DNA of 32,779 nucleotides, from the NCBI GenBank assembly GCA_945866215.1, contig CAMBGQ010000017.1:1-32779 (forward strand), given 5' to 3'. Below, piece by piece: positions 7,488 to 15,042 of this stretch (positions are counted from its first letter, which is position 1; the number at the start of each line of letters is the position of its first letter). Source of the stretch: Opitutus sp. GAS368 (GTDB lineage Bacteria; Verrucomicrobiota; Verrucomicrobiia; Opitutales; UBA953). The notes beneath the pieces were generated by a model. The model had not been told where the DNA came from and made no database searches. It saw only the letters and a list, made by a program, of their open reading frames with translations. Made by a program: the position numbers and the translations under genes.

Positions 7488-8183
7488 ATGTCTAAGCATA
7501 TTGCAATCATCGGCGGAACCTCCGGCATTGGGCGCGCGACCGTGGCGCATCTGCAGTCCGCCGGCCACACCCTCCACGTCGCCTGCCGCGCGCCGGAGAA
7601 ACTGACCGACCTCGGGATTATCGCCCAACCTTTCGACGCCGCCGCGCCGGGGCCGCTGACCTGGCCCGAGCGTCTCGATGGATTCGTTTATTTCCCCGGC
7701 ACGATCACGCTCAAGCCGTTCCATCGTTTCACCGCGGAGGATTTCCAGCGTGATCTCCAGGTGAATCTTTTCGGGGCCATCGCCGCGCTGCAGTCCGCGT
7801 TGCCGGCGCTCAAGGCATCGGGCGATGCCGCCGTCGTCCTTTTCTCAACTGTCGCCGTTGCGCAGGGCCTGCCCATGCACGCGAGCATCGCCACCTCTAA
7901 GGGCGCCGTCGAAGGCCTCGCCAAGAGCCTCGCTGCCGAATGGGCACCCGCGATTCGCGTCAACGTCATCGCCCCGTCGCTGACGGATACCCCGCTCGCA
8001 GGCGCGTTGCTTAATTCGGATCTTAAGAAGGAAGCCGCCGCGAAGCGTCACCCCTTGCAGCAGGTCGGCCGCGCTGAGGATATGGCTGGATTCGTCGCGC
8101 ATCTCCTTTCTGGGCAAGCCCGTTTCATGACTGGACAGGTGCTGCGCGTGGACGGCGGCCTGTCTTCCGTGCGCACCTTCTAA
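7488..8183 (+). CDS. SDR-fold oxidoreductase-like protein without catalytic Tyr
   Basis: A 231-residue short-chain dehydrogenase/reductase fold protein. The nucleotide-binding motif GGTSGIGRA is at about 9-17, the structural Asn is kept in VNLFG (about 92-96), and the C-terminal FMTGQVLRVDGG is typical. The active site is altered. The Lys is present at about 138 in IATSK, but the position four residues earlier, normally Tyr, is Ile134, and the usual Ser 13 residues before it is Thr121. The NNAG segment is replaced by YFPG. It may therefore bind NAD(P) without standard dehydrogenase chemistry, or belong to a divergent subgroup. The ATG at 7488 is preferred to a GTG two codons upstream. It is a single gene between two terminators. 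Confidence 0.85.
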   Translation: MSKHIAIIGGTSGIGRATVAHLQSAGHTLHVACRAPEKLTDLGIIAQPFDAAAPGPLTWPERLDGFVYFPGTITLKPFHRFTAEDFQRDLQVNLFGAIAALQSALPALKASGDAAVVLFSTVAVAQGLPMHASIATSKGAVEGLAKSLAAEWAPAIRVNVIAPSLTDTPLAGALLNSDLKKEAAAKRHPLQQVGRAEDMAGFVAHLLSGQARFMTGQVLRVDGGLSSVRTF

Positions 8184-8192
8184 CGCGGGCAC

Positions 8193-8224
8193 AAAAAACC
8201 CGGGCGTCTGGTGGGCCCGGGTTT
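8193..8224 (-). terminator. intrinsic terminator of the pdh operon
   Basis: A perfect 10-bp stem (8196-8205 with 8215-8224) has a 9-base loop. On the minus strand it is followed by a run of six T residues. It begins about 20 bases after the pdhC stop codon. It lies between convergent genes, so the stem may also slow transcription coming from the SDR gene. Confidence 0.88.
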
Positions 8225-8244
8225 CGGAGGAGGCTGTACTCTGA

Positions 8245-9531
8245 TTAGATCAGCATCAACGTCGGTTCTTCGAGGAGCTGCTTGAGCGCCTGGAGAAACT
8301 GCGCGGCGTTGGCGCCGTCGACTACGCGGTGGTCGCCGGCAAGACCAATGACCATGCGTTGACCGATGACTAGGCGGTCCTGGGCGTCGACGACGGGCTT
8401 CTTGATCGTCGCGCCGACGGAGAGGATCGCGGCGTTGGGCACGTTGATGATACCATAGAAACCGGTGACGCCATACATGCCGAGGTTGGTGACCGTGAAG
8501 GTCGAGCCGGACATCTCGGCCGGCGTGAGCTTCTTGGCGCGGGCCTTGCCGATCAGGGCCTTCGCCTCGACGGCGATATCCTTGAGCGTCTTCGCGTGCG
8601 CGTCGCGGATGACTGGGGTCACCAGGCCGTCTTCGAGGGCGACGCCGAAGGATAGGTGCACCGCGCCGTGGGCACGGATGCTTGTGCCGGCCCAGGAAGC
8701 GTTGACGGCGGGAACGCGGCGGAGGGCTTCGGCGGAGGCCTTCAGGATGAAATCATTGACCGAGAGCTTGACCGCGTCGGCGCCGGAGTCGGCGAGCCGC
8801 TTGTTGAGCGATTCGCGCATCGCCAGGAGCGGCGCGGCGTCGACTTCGACTTCGAGGTAGAAGTGCGGGACGGTGAGCTTGGATTCGAGGAGGCGACGCG
8901 CGATCGTCTGGCGCATGCCGCCTACCGGGACGTCGGCATCGGGCTGGATACCCTTGCCGTCGGCGGGCGGAGCGACCGCGACCTTGAGCGGGCCAGACGG
9001 AGCGGCGGCGGCCGGAGCGGCGGCGGCGGCGGAGACATCGCGGGCGACGACGCGCCCGCCGGGACCAGAGCCCGTCAGGGCGGCGACGTTAAGCGCGGCT
9101 TTCTCGGCCATGCGCTTGGCGTAAGGCGAGGCCTTGGTGCGGGAAGCGTCCGATTGCGGAGCGACGGTGCCGGCGGAAGCGGGCGCGGCGGGAATGCAGC
9201 TCACATCGACCTTCTCGGGGATGGCTGGGACGGCGGTCGGCGGAGCCTTGGGCGTGGGCGCGGGCGCGGGCGCGGGCGACGGGGCGGCTTCGCCCTTCTT
9301 ACCGATGGCGCAGATTGGGGCGCCGACGGGGAGCTGGGCGCCGGCGGCGGCGTAGAGCTTGAGGATGGTACCCGGTACTGTGCAGGAGAGTTCCATCGTG
9401 GCCTTATCGGTCTCGATTTCGCCCAGGATGTCCCCGAAGGCCACTACTTGGCCTTCTTGGATATTCCATTTTACCAAAGTCCCCACCGACATCGTGTCGG
9501 AGAGCTTCGGCATATCGATAATTTCAGCCAT
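8245..9531 (-). CDS. pdhC: pyruvate dehydrogenase complex E2, dihydrolipoamide acetyltransferase
   Basis: A 428-residue E2 component that carries the acetyl group on a lipoyl arm and passes it to CoA. One N-terminal lipoyl domain (about 1-80) has the lipoylated Lys43 in EIETDKATMEL. A Pro/Ala-rich flexible linker follows, then a peripheral subunit-binding domain (about 133-166, ASPYAKRMAEK to GGRVVARDV). A second Ala/Pro linker leads to the catalytic domain with the active-site His401 and Asp405 in DHRVVDG. The gene is third after pdhA and pdhB, 16 bases from pdhB. No E3 (lpd) gene is adjacent. A 2-oxoglutarate or branched-chain E2 is less likely given the E1 partners. Confidence 0.95.
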   Translation of the reverse strand: MAEIIDMPKLSDTMSVGTLVKWNIQEGQVVAFGDILGEIETDKATMELSCTVPGTILKLYAAAGAQLPVGAPICAIGKKGEAAPSPAPAPAPTPKAPPTAVPAIPEKVDVSCIPAAPASAGTVAPQSDASRTKASPYAKRMAEKAALNVAALTGSGPGGRVVARDVSAAAAAPAAAAPSGPLKVAVAPPADGKGIQPDADVPVGGMRQTIARRLLESKLTVPHFYLEVEVDAAPLLAMRESLNKRLADSGADAVKLSVNDFILKASAEALRRVPAVNASWAGTSIRAHGAVHLSFGVALEDGLVTPVIRDAHAKTLKDIAVEAKALIGKARAKKLTPAEMSGSTFTVTNLGMYGVTGFYGIINVPNAAILSVGATIKKPVVDAQDRLVIGQRMVIGLAGDHRVVDGANAAQFLQALKQLLEEPTLMLI

Positions 9532-9547
9532 CGGAGTTGAGGGGGGA

Positions 9548-10525
9548 TTAGGCGAGAACCTTGAGGGCTTCGCGGACGACGCGGTTCACGTCGGGGAGCT
9601 GCTGGTCTTCCATGCGCTTGCAGTAGATCTGCGGAGCGTCGATGGAGGACACGCGGTGAATCGGGGCGTCGAGTTCATCGAACGCGCGCGACTGGATGAG
9701 GTAGGCGACTTGGGCGTCGACGCCGCAGAAGGGCTTGTTCTCTTCGACCAGCAGGGCGCGGTGCGTCTTGCGAACCGAGGCGAGGATGGTCTCCTCGTCG
9801 AGCGGGCGAATTGAGCGGAGGTCGACGACCTCGACGCTGACGCCGTGTTCCTGCTCGAGAATCTCGGCGGCCTTGAGGCTCGTGATGACGGCGCGGCCGT
9901 GGGCGACGATGGTCAGGTCGGTGCCCACGCGCTTCACGTCGGCCACTCCAAGCGGCACGATGTAATCTTCGTCGGGGACTTCGCCCTTGTCGTTATAGAG
10001 GATCGTATTCTCCATCACGTAGACGGGGTCGTTGTCGCGGATGGCCGCCTTGAGTAGGCCCTTGGCGTCATAAGGGGTGGCTGGGCAGACGACCTTGATG
10101 CCGGGGTGGGAGGCCAGGATGGCTTCCGGTGTGTGGGAGTGGGTGGCGCCGACATTGGTGCCGCCGTTACCCGGGCCCCGGATGACGATGGGGCAGTTAA
10201 TGAGGCCACCGGACATATAGCGGATATTACCAGCGTTGTTCACGATTTGGTCGAACGCGACATACGAGAAGGACCAGAACATCAGCTCCATCACCGGGCG
10301 GATGCCGAGCATCGAGGCGCCGATGCCGAGGCCGATGAAGCCCGCTTCGGAGATCGGGGTGTCGACGACGCGCTTCGGGCCGAACTCTTTGAGGAGGCCC
10401 TCGGTCACCTTGTAGGCGCCATTAAACTGGGCGACTTCCTCGCCCATGATGACGACCTTGTCATCGCGTTTGAGTTCGTCGCGCATTGCGGCGCGGAGCG
10501 CCTCGCGGTAGGAAATGACGGCCAT
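9548..10525 (-). CDS. pdhB: pyruvate dehydrogenase E1 component, beta subunit
   Basis: A 325-residue E1 beta subunit, which pairs with E1 alpha to decarboxylate pyruvate with thiamine diphosphate. Typical segments are the N-terminal YREALRAAMRDEL, GEEVAQFNGAYKVT, DTPISEAGFIGLGIGAS, PVMELMFWSF and the VEVVDLRSIRPLDEETI transketolase C-domain region. Length and order match the alpha2-beta2 type of E1. It lies 21 bases after pdhA and 16 bases before pdhC, so it is the middle gene of a pdhABC operon. Confidence 0.95.
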   Translation of the reverse strand: MAVISYREALRAAMRDELKRDDKVVIMGEEVAQFNGAYKVTEGLLKEFGPKRVVDTPISEAGFIGLGIGASMLGIRPVMELMFWSFSYVAFDQIVNNAGNIRYMSGGLINCPIVIRGPGNGGTNVGATHSHTPEAILASHPGIKVVCPATPYDAKGLLKAAIRDNDPVYVMENTILYNDKGEVPDEDYIVPLGVADVKRVGTDLTIVAHGRAVITSLKAAEILEQEHGVSVEVVDLRSIRPLDEETILASVRKTHRALLVEENKPFCGVDAQVAYLIQSRAFDELDAPIHRVSSIDAPQIYCKRMEDQQLPDVNRVVREALKVLA

Positions 10526-10546
10526 GACGGTAGGGGCGAAGAAGGG

Positions 10547-11653
10547 TTATTCGAAAATGATGGTACCGCGGCTGGTGGTGTCCGGCCCGCGGTTATCTTC
10601 TTCCCAATAGATGTGCTTGGTGATGTCGGCCACCGTTGGGTCGGGCGATTCGTCGGCGAAGATGGCGGCCTTATCGGCCTCGGCCATGGCGGCCTCGTTG
10701 ATCTTCTGGGAAAGCTCGGGGGTCAGCACCTTCTCGCGGAGGAGTTCTTGTTCGAAGAGCAGGACCGGATCCTTATTTTCGCGGTAGCCCTTGATCTCTT
10801 CCTTGTCGCGGTAGGTCTTGTCCGGGTCGGCCATCGAATGACCGAAGTAGCGGTAGGTGAAAATCTCGAGGACGGTCGGCTTGGACTCCTCGTGGGCGCG
10901 CTTGAGGGCCACGGCCGTCTTGGCGCGGACCTCGTAGACGTCGTGGCCGTTGATCACGTCCCACGCCATGCCGTAGCCTTCGGCGCGCTTGGCCAGGCAG
11001 CCGGGATGGGCGGTGGAGCGCTCCTGGGAAGTCCCCATCGAATAACCGTTGTTCTCGATGACGAAGACGACCGGCAAGTCCCACAGGGCCGCCAGGTTAT
11101 AGGCTTCATGGACCGCTCCTTGGTTGACGGCGCCATCGCCCATGAAGACAAAACAGCTGCCCTTGAGCCCCATGTATTTAACGGCGTAGGCGAGGCCGGT
11201 GCCGAGGGGGGCTTGGCCACCGACGATGCCGTGGCCGCCCCAGTAGTTCTTGTCGGGCGCGAAATAGTGCATCGAGCCACCCTTGCCTTGAGAGCAGCCC
11301 GTCACGCGGCCGGTCAGCTCGGCCATGCACTCGTTCATACCCATGCCGACCATCAGGCCGTGGCCGTGGTCGCGGTAGCCAGTGATGATATGGTCATGTT
11401 TACCCAGAAGGGAGATCGTGCCGGCGGCGACGGCTTCCTGGCCGACATAGAGGTGGAGGAAGCCGCCAATCTTGCCCTGTTGGTAGATTCGGATGCAGCG
11501 CTGTTCGAAATGGCGGATTCGGGCCATTTTGGTGTAAAGCGCGATCTTATCGGCCTTAGACATGGACGCATTGGCCGGATCTTTGGCGTATTCCGAAGGG
11601 CCGGCGAGGCGCTTCAGGGATTCCGGATGAGTAAGGACGGCGGGCTTGGCCAC
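10547..11653 (-). CDS. pdhA: pyruvate dehydrogenase E1 component, alpha subunit
   Basis: A 368-residue E1 alpha subunit. The thiamine diphosphate motif is complete, starting at GDGAVNQGA (about 172-180) and ending at the NN pair (about 201-202). Other family segments are RHFEQRCIRIYQQGKIGGF, YVGQEAVAAG, YRDHGHGL and the GHSMADPDKTYRDKEEI loop, which is the phosphorylation-loop region in eukaryotic relatives. The N-terminal extension of about 35 residues is variable. It is the first gene of pdhABC and is divergent from the HPr gene across a 140-base intergenic region that should hold both promoters. Confidence 0.96.
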   Translation of the reverse strand: MAKPAVLTHPESLKRLAGPSEYAKDPANASMSKADKIALYTKMARIRHFEQRCIRIYQQGKIGGFLHLYVGQEAVAAGTISLLGKHDHIITGYRDHGHGLMVGMGMNECMAELTGRVTGCSQGKGGSMHYFAPDKNYWGGHGIVGGQAPLGTGLAYAVKYMGLKGSCFVFMGDGAVNQGAVHEAYNLAALWDLPVVFVIENNGYSMGTSQERSTAHPGCLAKRAEGYGMAWDVINGHDVYEVRAKTAVALKRAHEESKPTVLEIFTYRYFGHSMADPDKTYRDKEEIKGYRENKDPVLLFEQELLREKVLTPELSQKINEAAMAEADKAAIFADESPDPTVADITKHIYWEEDNRGPDTTSRGTIIFE

Positions 11654-11671
11654 GGTGGTTCGTTTGGATTG

Positions 11672-11699
11672 ATTGGAGGGGTCTGGCCCGGAAGGTCAA
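11672..11699 (-). promoter_or_regulatory. candidate sigma-70-type promoter of pdhABC
   Basis: On the minus strand TTGACC (11694-11699) matches five of six bases of the -35 consensus. After a 16-base spacer, TCCAAT (11672-11677) matches four of six bases of the -10. Transcription would start about 12 bases before the pdhA ATG. No operator was identified. Confidence 0.35.
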
Positions 11700-11728
11700 G
11701 CGTCCCCCTCCCTTGGGTTCAATTTGCC

Positions 11729-11768
11729 TTGACCCGCCTTGCTGCCAGCCTCCCTTTTCCTCTATCCT
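11729..11768 (+). promoter_or_regulatory. candidate promoter region of the HPr gene
   Basis: Two readings are possible. TTGCTG (11739-11744) with TATCCT (11763-11768) has an 18-base spacer and would start transcription about 20 bases before the ATG. TTGACC at 11729-11734 is a better -35 but lacks a good -10 at 16-17 bases. The region is shared with the divergent pdh promoter. Confidence 0.3.
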
Positions 11769-11793
11769 GCGTCCGTCTCAGGAACCCCTTTAT

Positions 11794-12081
11794 ATGGAAG
11801 AAACCCACGAGGCTTTGACCCGCGAATTCACCGTCCAGAACCGGATGGGCATCCACACCCGCCCGGCCGCTCAGATCGTCCGGTTGGCGAACCGCTATCC
11901 GGACATTGAAATCACCGTCTCCAAGGACGAGGAATCCGTGAACGGCAAGAGTATCATGGGGCTGATGATGCTGGCCGCTGGCCAGGGCTCCAAGCTCCGC
12001 TTCTCCGTCCGCGGCAAAGAGTGCGCGGCCATGTTGGGAGAAATGGAGGCCTTGTTCGCGCGCAAGTTCGACGAGTCCTGA
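11794..12081 (+). CDS. HPr family phosphocarrier protein
   Basis: A 95-residue HPr-like protein. The phosphoryl-accepting His21 is in MGIHTRPAAQIV (GLHARPA in classic HPr). Ser53 in NGKSIMGLMML corresponds to the regulatory Ser46 that HPr kinase/phosphorylase phosphorylates, so both control sites are present. The ATG at 11794 gives the normal HPr length with a short acidic leader. A longer upstream frame has no family similarity. No PTS permease or enzyme I is nearby, so a regulatory rather than sugar-import role is plausible. It is divergent from pdhA and 17 bases upstream of a secreted protein of unknown function. Confidence 0.92.
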   Translation: MEETHEALTREFTVQNRMGIHTRPAAQIVRLANRYPDIEITVSKDEESVNGKSIMGLMMLAAGQGSKLRFSVRGKECAAMLGEMEALFARKFDES

Positions 12082-12098
12082 AACCCTGAACACCCCCA

Positions 12099-13280
12099 AT
12101 GCACACCTTGCTCGCTTCCCTGATTTTCCTCGCCGCCGGCGAGGTGGCTCCGCCGCCCACCATCTCGGACGAGGAAGTGGCACGCTACCTCCAGCCCTAC
12201 GAGCTCATCGAGTGGAACAACGCGATGCTCACCACCACCGCTGGGGAAGTGCGCGTGAAGCAGGGCCTCAGCATCATGAACATCGCGACGGGCAAGTCCG
12301 CCTCGCCGAATGCACCGAAGATCGGCAGCCTTACTGAGCCCCCGGAGCAGGCCAAGGCCCGCGCGCAGAAGGTCATCGATGAAGGCAACGCGCAGATCCG
12401 GCAGGCCTTGCCCTTTTTATCGCGTCTGCGGGTCGTGGCGGCCGCGCGCGCCGCGGAGTTGACCAAGCCCGTCGAATTCAAGGCCGACTTCCCGCAGCAG
12501 CCTTGGGGTGCCGCCGTCGCGCAGGCCGTGGGCCGCCTCCAGAAACAGGTCCGTGACACGGGCTTCCCGCAGACCCATCTCATCGGCGGCTTCGCTTTAC
12601 TCGGCGACGGCAAGCTCAGTCGTCCGGAAGCGGTGACGGCCGAGGTGCGTGCCGCTTGGACCAAGCTGGACGCGCGCTCCTTGGCGGCCGTCCCGGCGGA
12701 TGGCTACACTTACGTCCCCGCCTCTGGCGCCTCCGCTCCGGCCTTAGCCAAGACGTTGAAACCGACGACCGCACCGAAGCAGGTCGCGGTAGTCTGGGCT
12801 GAATTCTACGCCCTGGATGGGGCGATCGGGCTGCTCTGCCTCCGTCTTGCCGACGCCCATACCATGCGGATTATCGGTTCCGAGGTCGCGTTGACCGAAC
12901 TCGGCGGGCCGCCGACGCTGGCGCGGGCGCTGACCGCCTCGCTCTCGTTGCGCGACGAGCGCAGCTTCCTGCCGCGGCTCGGGGAAAGCGGCGAATGGGT
13001 CTTAGGCTTCGATCGCGCCAGCAATCCGCTTGGGTCGGCGTTGCTCACCCATCTCAGCTCTACCCAGACCAAGGCCATCATCGCCGCTGCGCCCTACGTG
13101 GTCATCGTCGCTGGCGGCGGGCCGGCCGGGGCCAACGGTATCCGGGCGAAGTGGAACGTCGTCCAGGACCAAGCCGCCGGCAACCTGGCGTTCGCCGTCA
13201 GCAGCCAAGCTACGGGTATGGCCTCCGTCGGCGTCGGCCAGCTCACGCTGAAGCTCGTCGCGCCGGAACCCGCGAAGTGA
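12099..13280 (+). CDS. secreted protein of unknown function
   Basis: Not recognised. The 393-residue protein starts with a short hydrophobic segment (MHTLLASLIFLAAG) that looks like a signal peptide, followed by Pro-rich residues. Residues about 20-70 resemble a small helical segment (ISDEEVARYLQPYELIEWNNAM), and the rest is Ala/Leu-rich mixed alpha/beta. The second half has several predicted strands (VAVVWAEFYALDGAIGLLCL, YVVIVAGGGPAG) and no Cys-pair, metal or lipobox motif. It lies 17 bases after the HPr gene, so co-transcription is likely. Its stop codon directly abuts that of peptide deformylase on the other strand. Confidence 0.75.
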   Translation: MHTLLASLIFLAAGEVAPPPTISDEEVARYLQPYELIEWNNAMLTTTAGEVRVKQGLSIMNIATGKSASPNAPKIGSLTEPPEQAKARAQKVIDEGNAQIRQALPFLSRLRVVAAARAAELTKPVEFKADFPQQPWGAAVAQAVGRLQKQVRDTGFPQTHLIGGFALLGDGKLSRPEAVTAEVRAAWTKLDARSLAAVPADGYTYVPASGASAPALAKTLKPTTAPKQVAVVWAEFYALDGAIGLLCLRLADAHTMRIIGSEVALTELGGPPTLARALTASLSLRDERSFLPRLGESGEWVLGFDRASNPLGSALLTHLSSTQTKAIIAAAPYVVIVAGGGPAGANGIRAKWNVVQDQAAGNLAFAVSSQATGMASVGVGQLTLKLVAPEPAK

Positions 13281-13862
13281 TCAACCTGGCGCTTTCCGCG
13301 CGGCCTTCATCTCGATCGTCGTCGCGCGCTTGAGCTTCTTCACCTTGGCCGCGGTGAGCAGCTGGTGTGGGCGGGTCATGCGGTCGATGAACAGCACTCC
13401 TTGGCAATGGTCGTGCTCATGTTGGACGCAACGAGCGAGTAAGCCGGTGCATTCGAGGATGTGCGGCGCGCCGTCGGCATCCCGGTAGCGGACAATCGCG
13501 CGCTCGATGCGCTCGACGTCTCCGGTGATGCCGGGGAAGGAGAGGCAACCTTCGGTGAAGGTCTCTGGCTCACCGGCCGGCACGCTCACTGTCGCGTTGG
13601 CGAGAAGCATCGGCATGATTTCCGCCGGCGGACGGGCCTTACCGTCGAGCACCGGGAGGAAGTCCTCGTCCCGCACGTCCATGACGAAAAGCTGCAAGGA
13701 GAGGCCGACCTGCGGGGCGGCCAGGCCGATACCTTTGGCTGCCTTCATCGCGCGGAGCATCGCTTCGCCCAGTGTCCGCAGGGCGGGGCCGAACTCCTTC
13801 ACAGGATCGCCCTTGGCCCGGAGGATCGGGTCGCCGTAGGGGCAGATGGTGAATTCGGCCAT
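13281..13862 (-). CDS. def: peptide deformylase
   Basis: Removes the N-formyl group from nascent proteins, using Fe2+ or Zn2+. The three conserved motifs are present in the 193-residue protein: GIGLAAPQ (about 44-51), EGCLS (about 104-108, with metal-ligand Cys106) and HEHDH (about 148-152, with the two His ligands and catalytic Glu149). Length is normal. The usual partner fmt is not adjacent. The gene lies 44 bases after a CII-like regulator gene on the same strand and is convergent with the unknown secreted protein. Confidence 0.95.
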   Translation of the reverse strand: MAEFTICPYGDPILRAKGDPVKEFGPALRTLGEAMLRAMKAAKGIGLAAPQVGLSLQLFVMDVRDEDFLPVLDGKARPPAEIMPMLLANATVSVPAGEPETFTEGCLSFPGITGDVERIERAIVRYRDADGAPHILECTGLLARCVQHEHDHCQGVLFIDRMTRPHQLLTAAKVKKLKRATTIEMKAARKAPG

Positions 13863-13906
13863 GGCTTCTGGTTACCTCTTCCCGGGGGGCGGGAAAGCGA
13901 AATCGT

Positions 13907-14410
13907 TCAACTTTTCGACCCGAAGTCGCCCTGCTCGCAACGGCGCACGAAGGTTTCCGTGCGCTTGCGGATGCCGTCCCATTTCTCTCGCAGCGCCTGG
14001 GTCTCGTCCGCCGTGATCCGTTGGTCCGCAATTGCGTCGGCCACATCCGCGATGAGCAGGCCGAATTCGCGCACGAGGACATTGGCGGCCCTGTCGAGAT
14101 TGCCGTTGGGGGCTTCGCTGGCGACCAGCGTGAATTGGCCGCCGGCGCGTTGCGCGAGCCAGTCGACGATGCGGGTGTCGCCGGTGAGCTCGATGAGCAG
14201 GGCGGTGCGTTGCAGCGGGTTCGGTTGTCCGCTGCCTTGCGCAGTCGGCTCACGCCATTTGTAGAGCATCGACGGAGAGACTCCGAGGGCCTTGGCGATC
14301 TCGCCATGCCGGCCGGCTTCGTTTTTGCCGGCCCTGAGCAAGGCGTCCTGCAGGACGTGATGGGCCTCCTTGATGGGGGTAGCGCGGGAGGCGGGCGGTT
14401 TTTTGGCCAT
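13907..14410 (-). CDS. phage CII/CP76-like helix-turn-helix regulator
   Basis: A 167-residue protein that resembles the phage regulatory protein CII (CP76, PF06892) family. A helix-turn-helix is visible at about 35-53 (HGEIAKALGVSPSMLYKWRE). The following segment, LLIELTGDTRIVDWLAQRAGG (in part, about 71-91), has the typical layout of that family, and the C-terminal half is helical. The ATG at 14410 is preferred; an upstream ATG at 14449 would add 13 residues. No other phage gene is present, so it is either a domesticated remnant or a host regulator with this fold. It precedes def by 44 bases. The family call is moderate; the HTH is more certain. Confidence 0.7.
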   Translation of the reverse strand: MAKKPPASRATPIKEAHHVLQDALLRAGKNEAGRHGEIAKALGVSPSMLYKWREPTAQGSGQPNPLQRTALLIELTGDTRIVDWLAQRAGGQFTLVASEAPNGNLDRAANVLVREFGLLIADVADAIADQRITADETQALREKWDGIRKRTETFVRRCEQGDFGSKS

Positions 14411-14538
14411 GGATGAAGATAGGGGGCGGCTGGCGTTTTCCGCAAGCATTGGGCAGATTTATAGGTTTCGGCTTAATTTGTAACCGCGGAGGGAGAGTAA
14501 AAGGTTGGAAACCAGGCTGCGGGAGGCATCAAGAAGAC

Positions 14539-15021
14539 ATGAATGAAGCTCCCTTGCTCCTGCCCATCGGCCTGCTGGTGGCTGGCTTGGTCTTGATCGG
14601 CGTCGAGTTCTTCCTGCCGACCGTCTTCATCGGCTTCTTCGGTGCGGCCATCTCCTTCATCGGCATCTACCTTTCCGCCGATGCCGGTACGCTCACCTGC
14701 GTTATTTTCTGTGTCGTCTTCGTCGCCGTCTTGACCCTCGAGTTCTTCGCCTTCCGTCGCCTCTTGCCGCAGACCAGCATCGGCCGGTCGATGATCAACG
14801 CCAGCAGTAACGAGGGTGTCGCCGTGCCCGCCGCCGCTGGGTATGCGGTGTACGTCGGTAAAACGGGCAAAGCCGTGACCGTGCTCGCTCCTTCGGGCAC
14901 CGTCGAGGTCGATGGCGCCTTGCTCGACGCTTTTTCGCTCGACGGATTCGTCGAACGCCATGCCGCCGTCGTCGTCACCGAAGCCGGCTCCGGCCGCGTT
15001 TCCGTCCGTCGCGCCCGCTGA
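14539..15021 (+). CDS. NfeD-like membrane protein
   Basis: A 160-residue short NfeD protein. Three membrane helices (about 8-27, 29-47 and 51-72) are followed by a small soluble OB-fold domain (about 95-160) with the expected G-V-A-V, GKAVTVLAPSGTVEVDG and VVVTEAGSGRVSVRR strands. The protease domain of long NfeD is absent. The start at 14539 is preceded by AAGAAG, a plausible ribosome binding site. Short NfeD proteins act with flotillin-like SPFH proteins, and floA follows 21 bases later, so the two form the usual pair in membrane organisation. Confidence 0.9.
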   Translation: MNEAPLLLPIGLLVAGLVLIGVEFFLPTVFIGFFGAAISFIGIYLSADAGTLTCVIFCVVFVAVLTLEFFAFRRLLPQTSIGRSMINASSNEGVAVPAAAGYAVYVGKTGKAVTVLAPSGTVEVDGALLDAFSLDGFVERHAAVVVTEAGSGRVSVRRAR

Positions 15022-15042
15022 CCCCTCTCCCCCCACCTCACC

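Noticed and set aside
10106-11818. 570-codon plus-strand open frame opposite pdhA and pdhB
   Set aside because: It is antisense to two clearly conserved genes, and its translation is Gly/Ala/Asp/His-rich without motifs. Such frames arise from the strong third-position GC bias.
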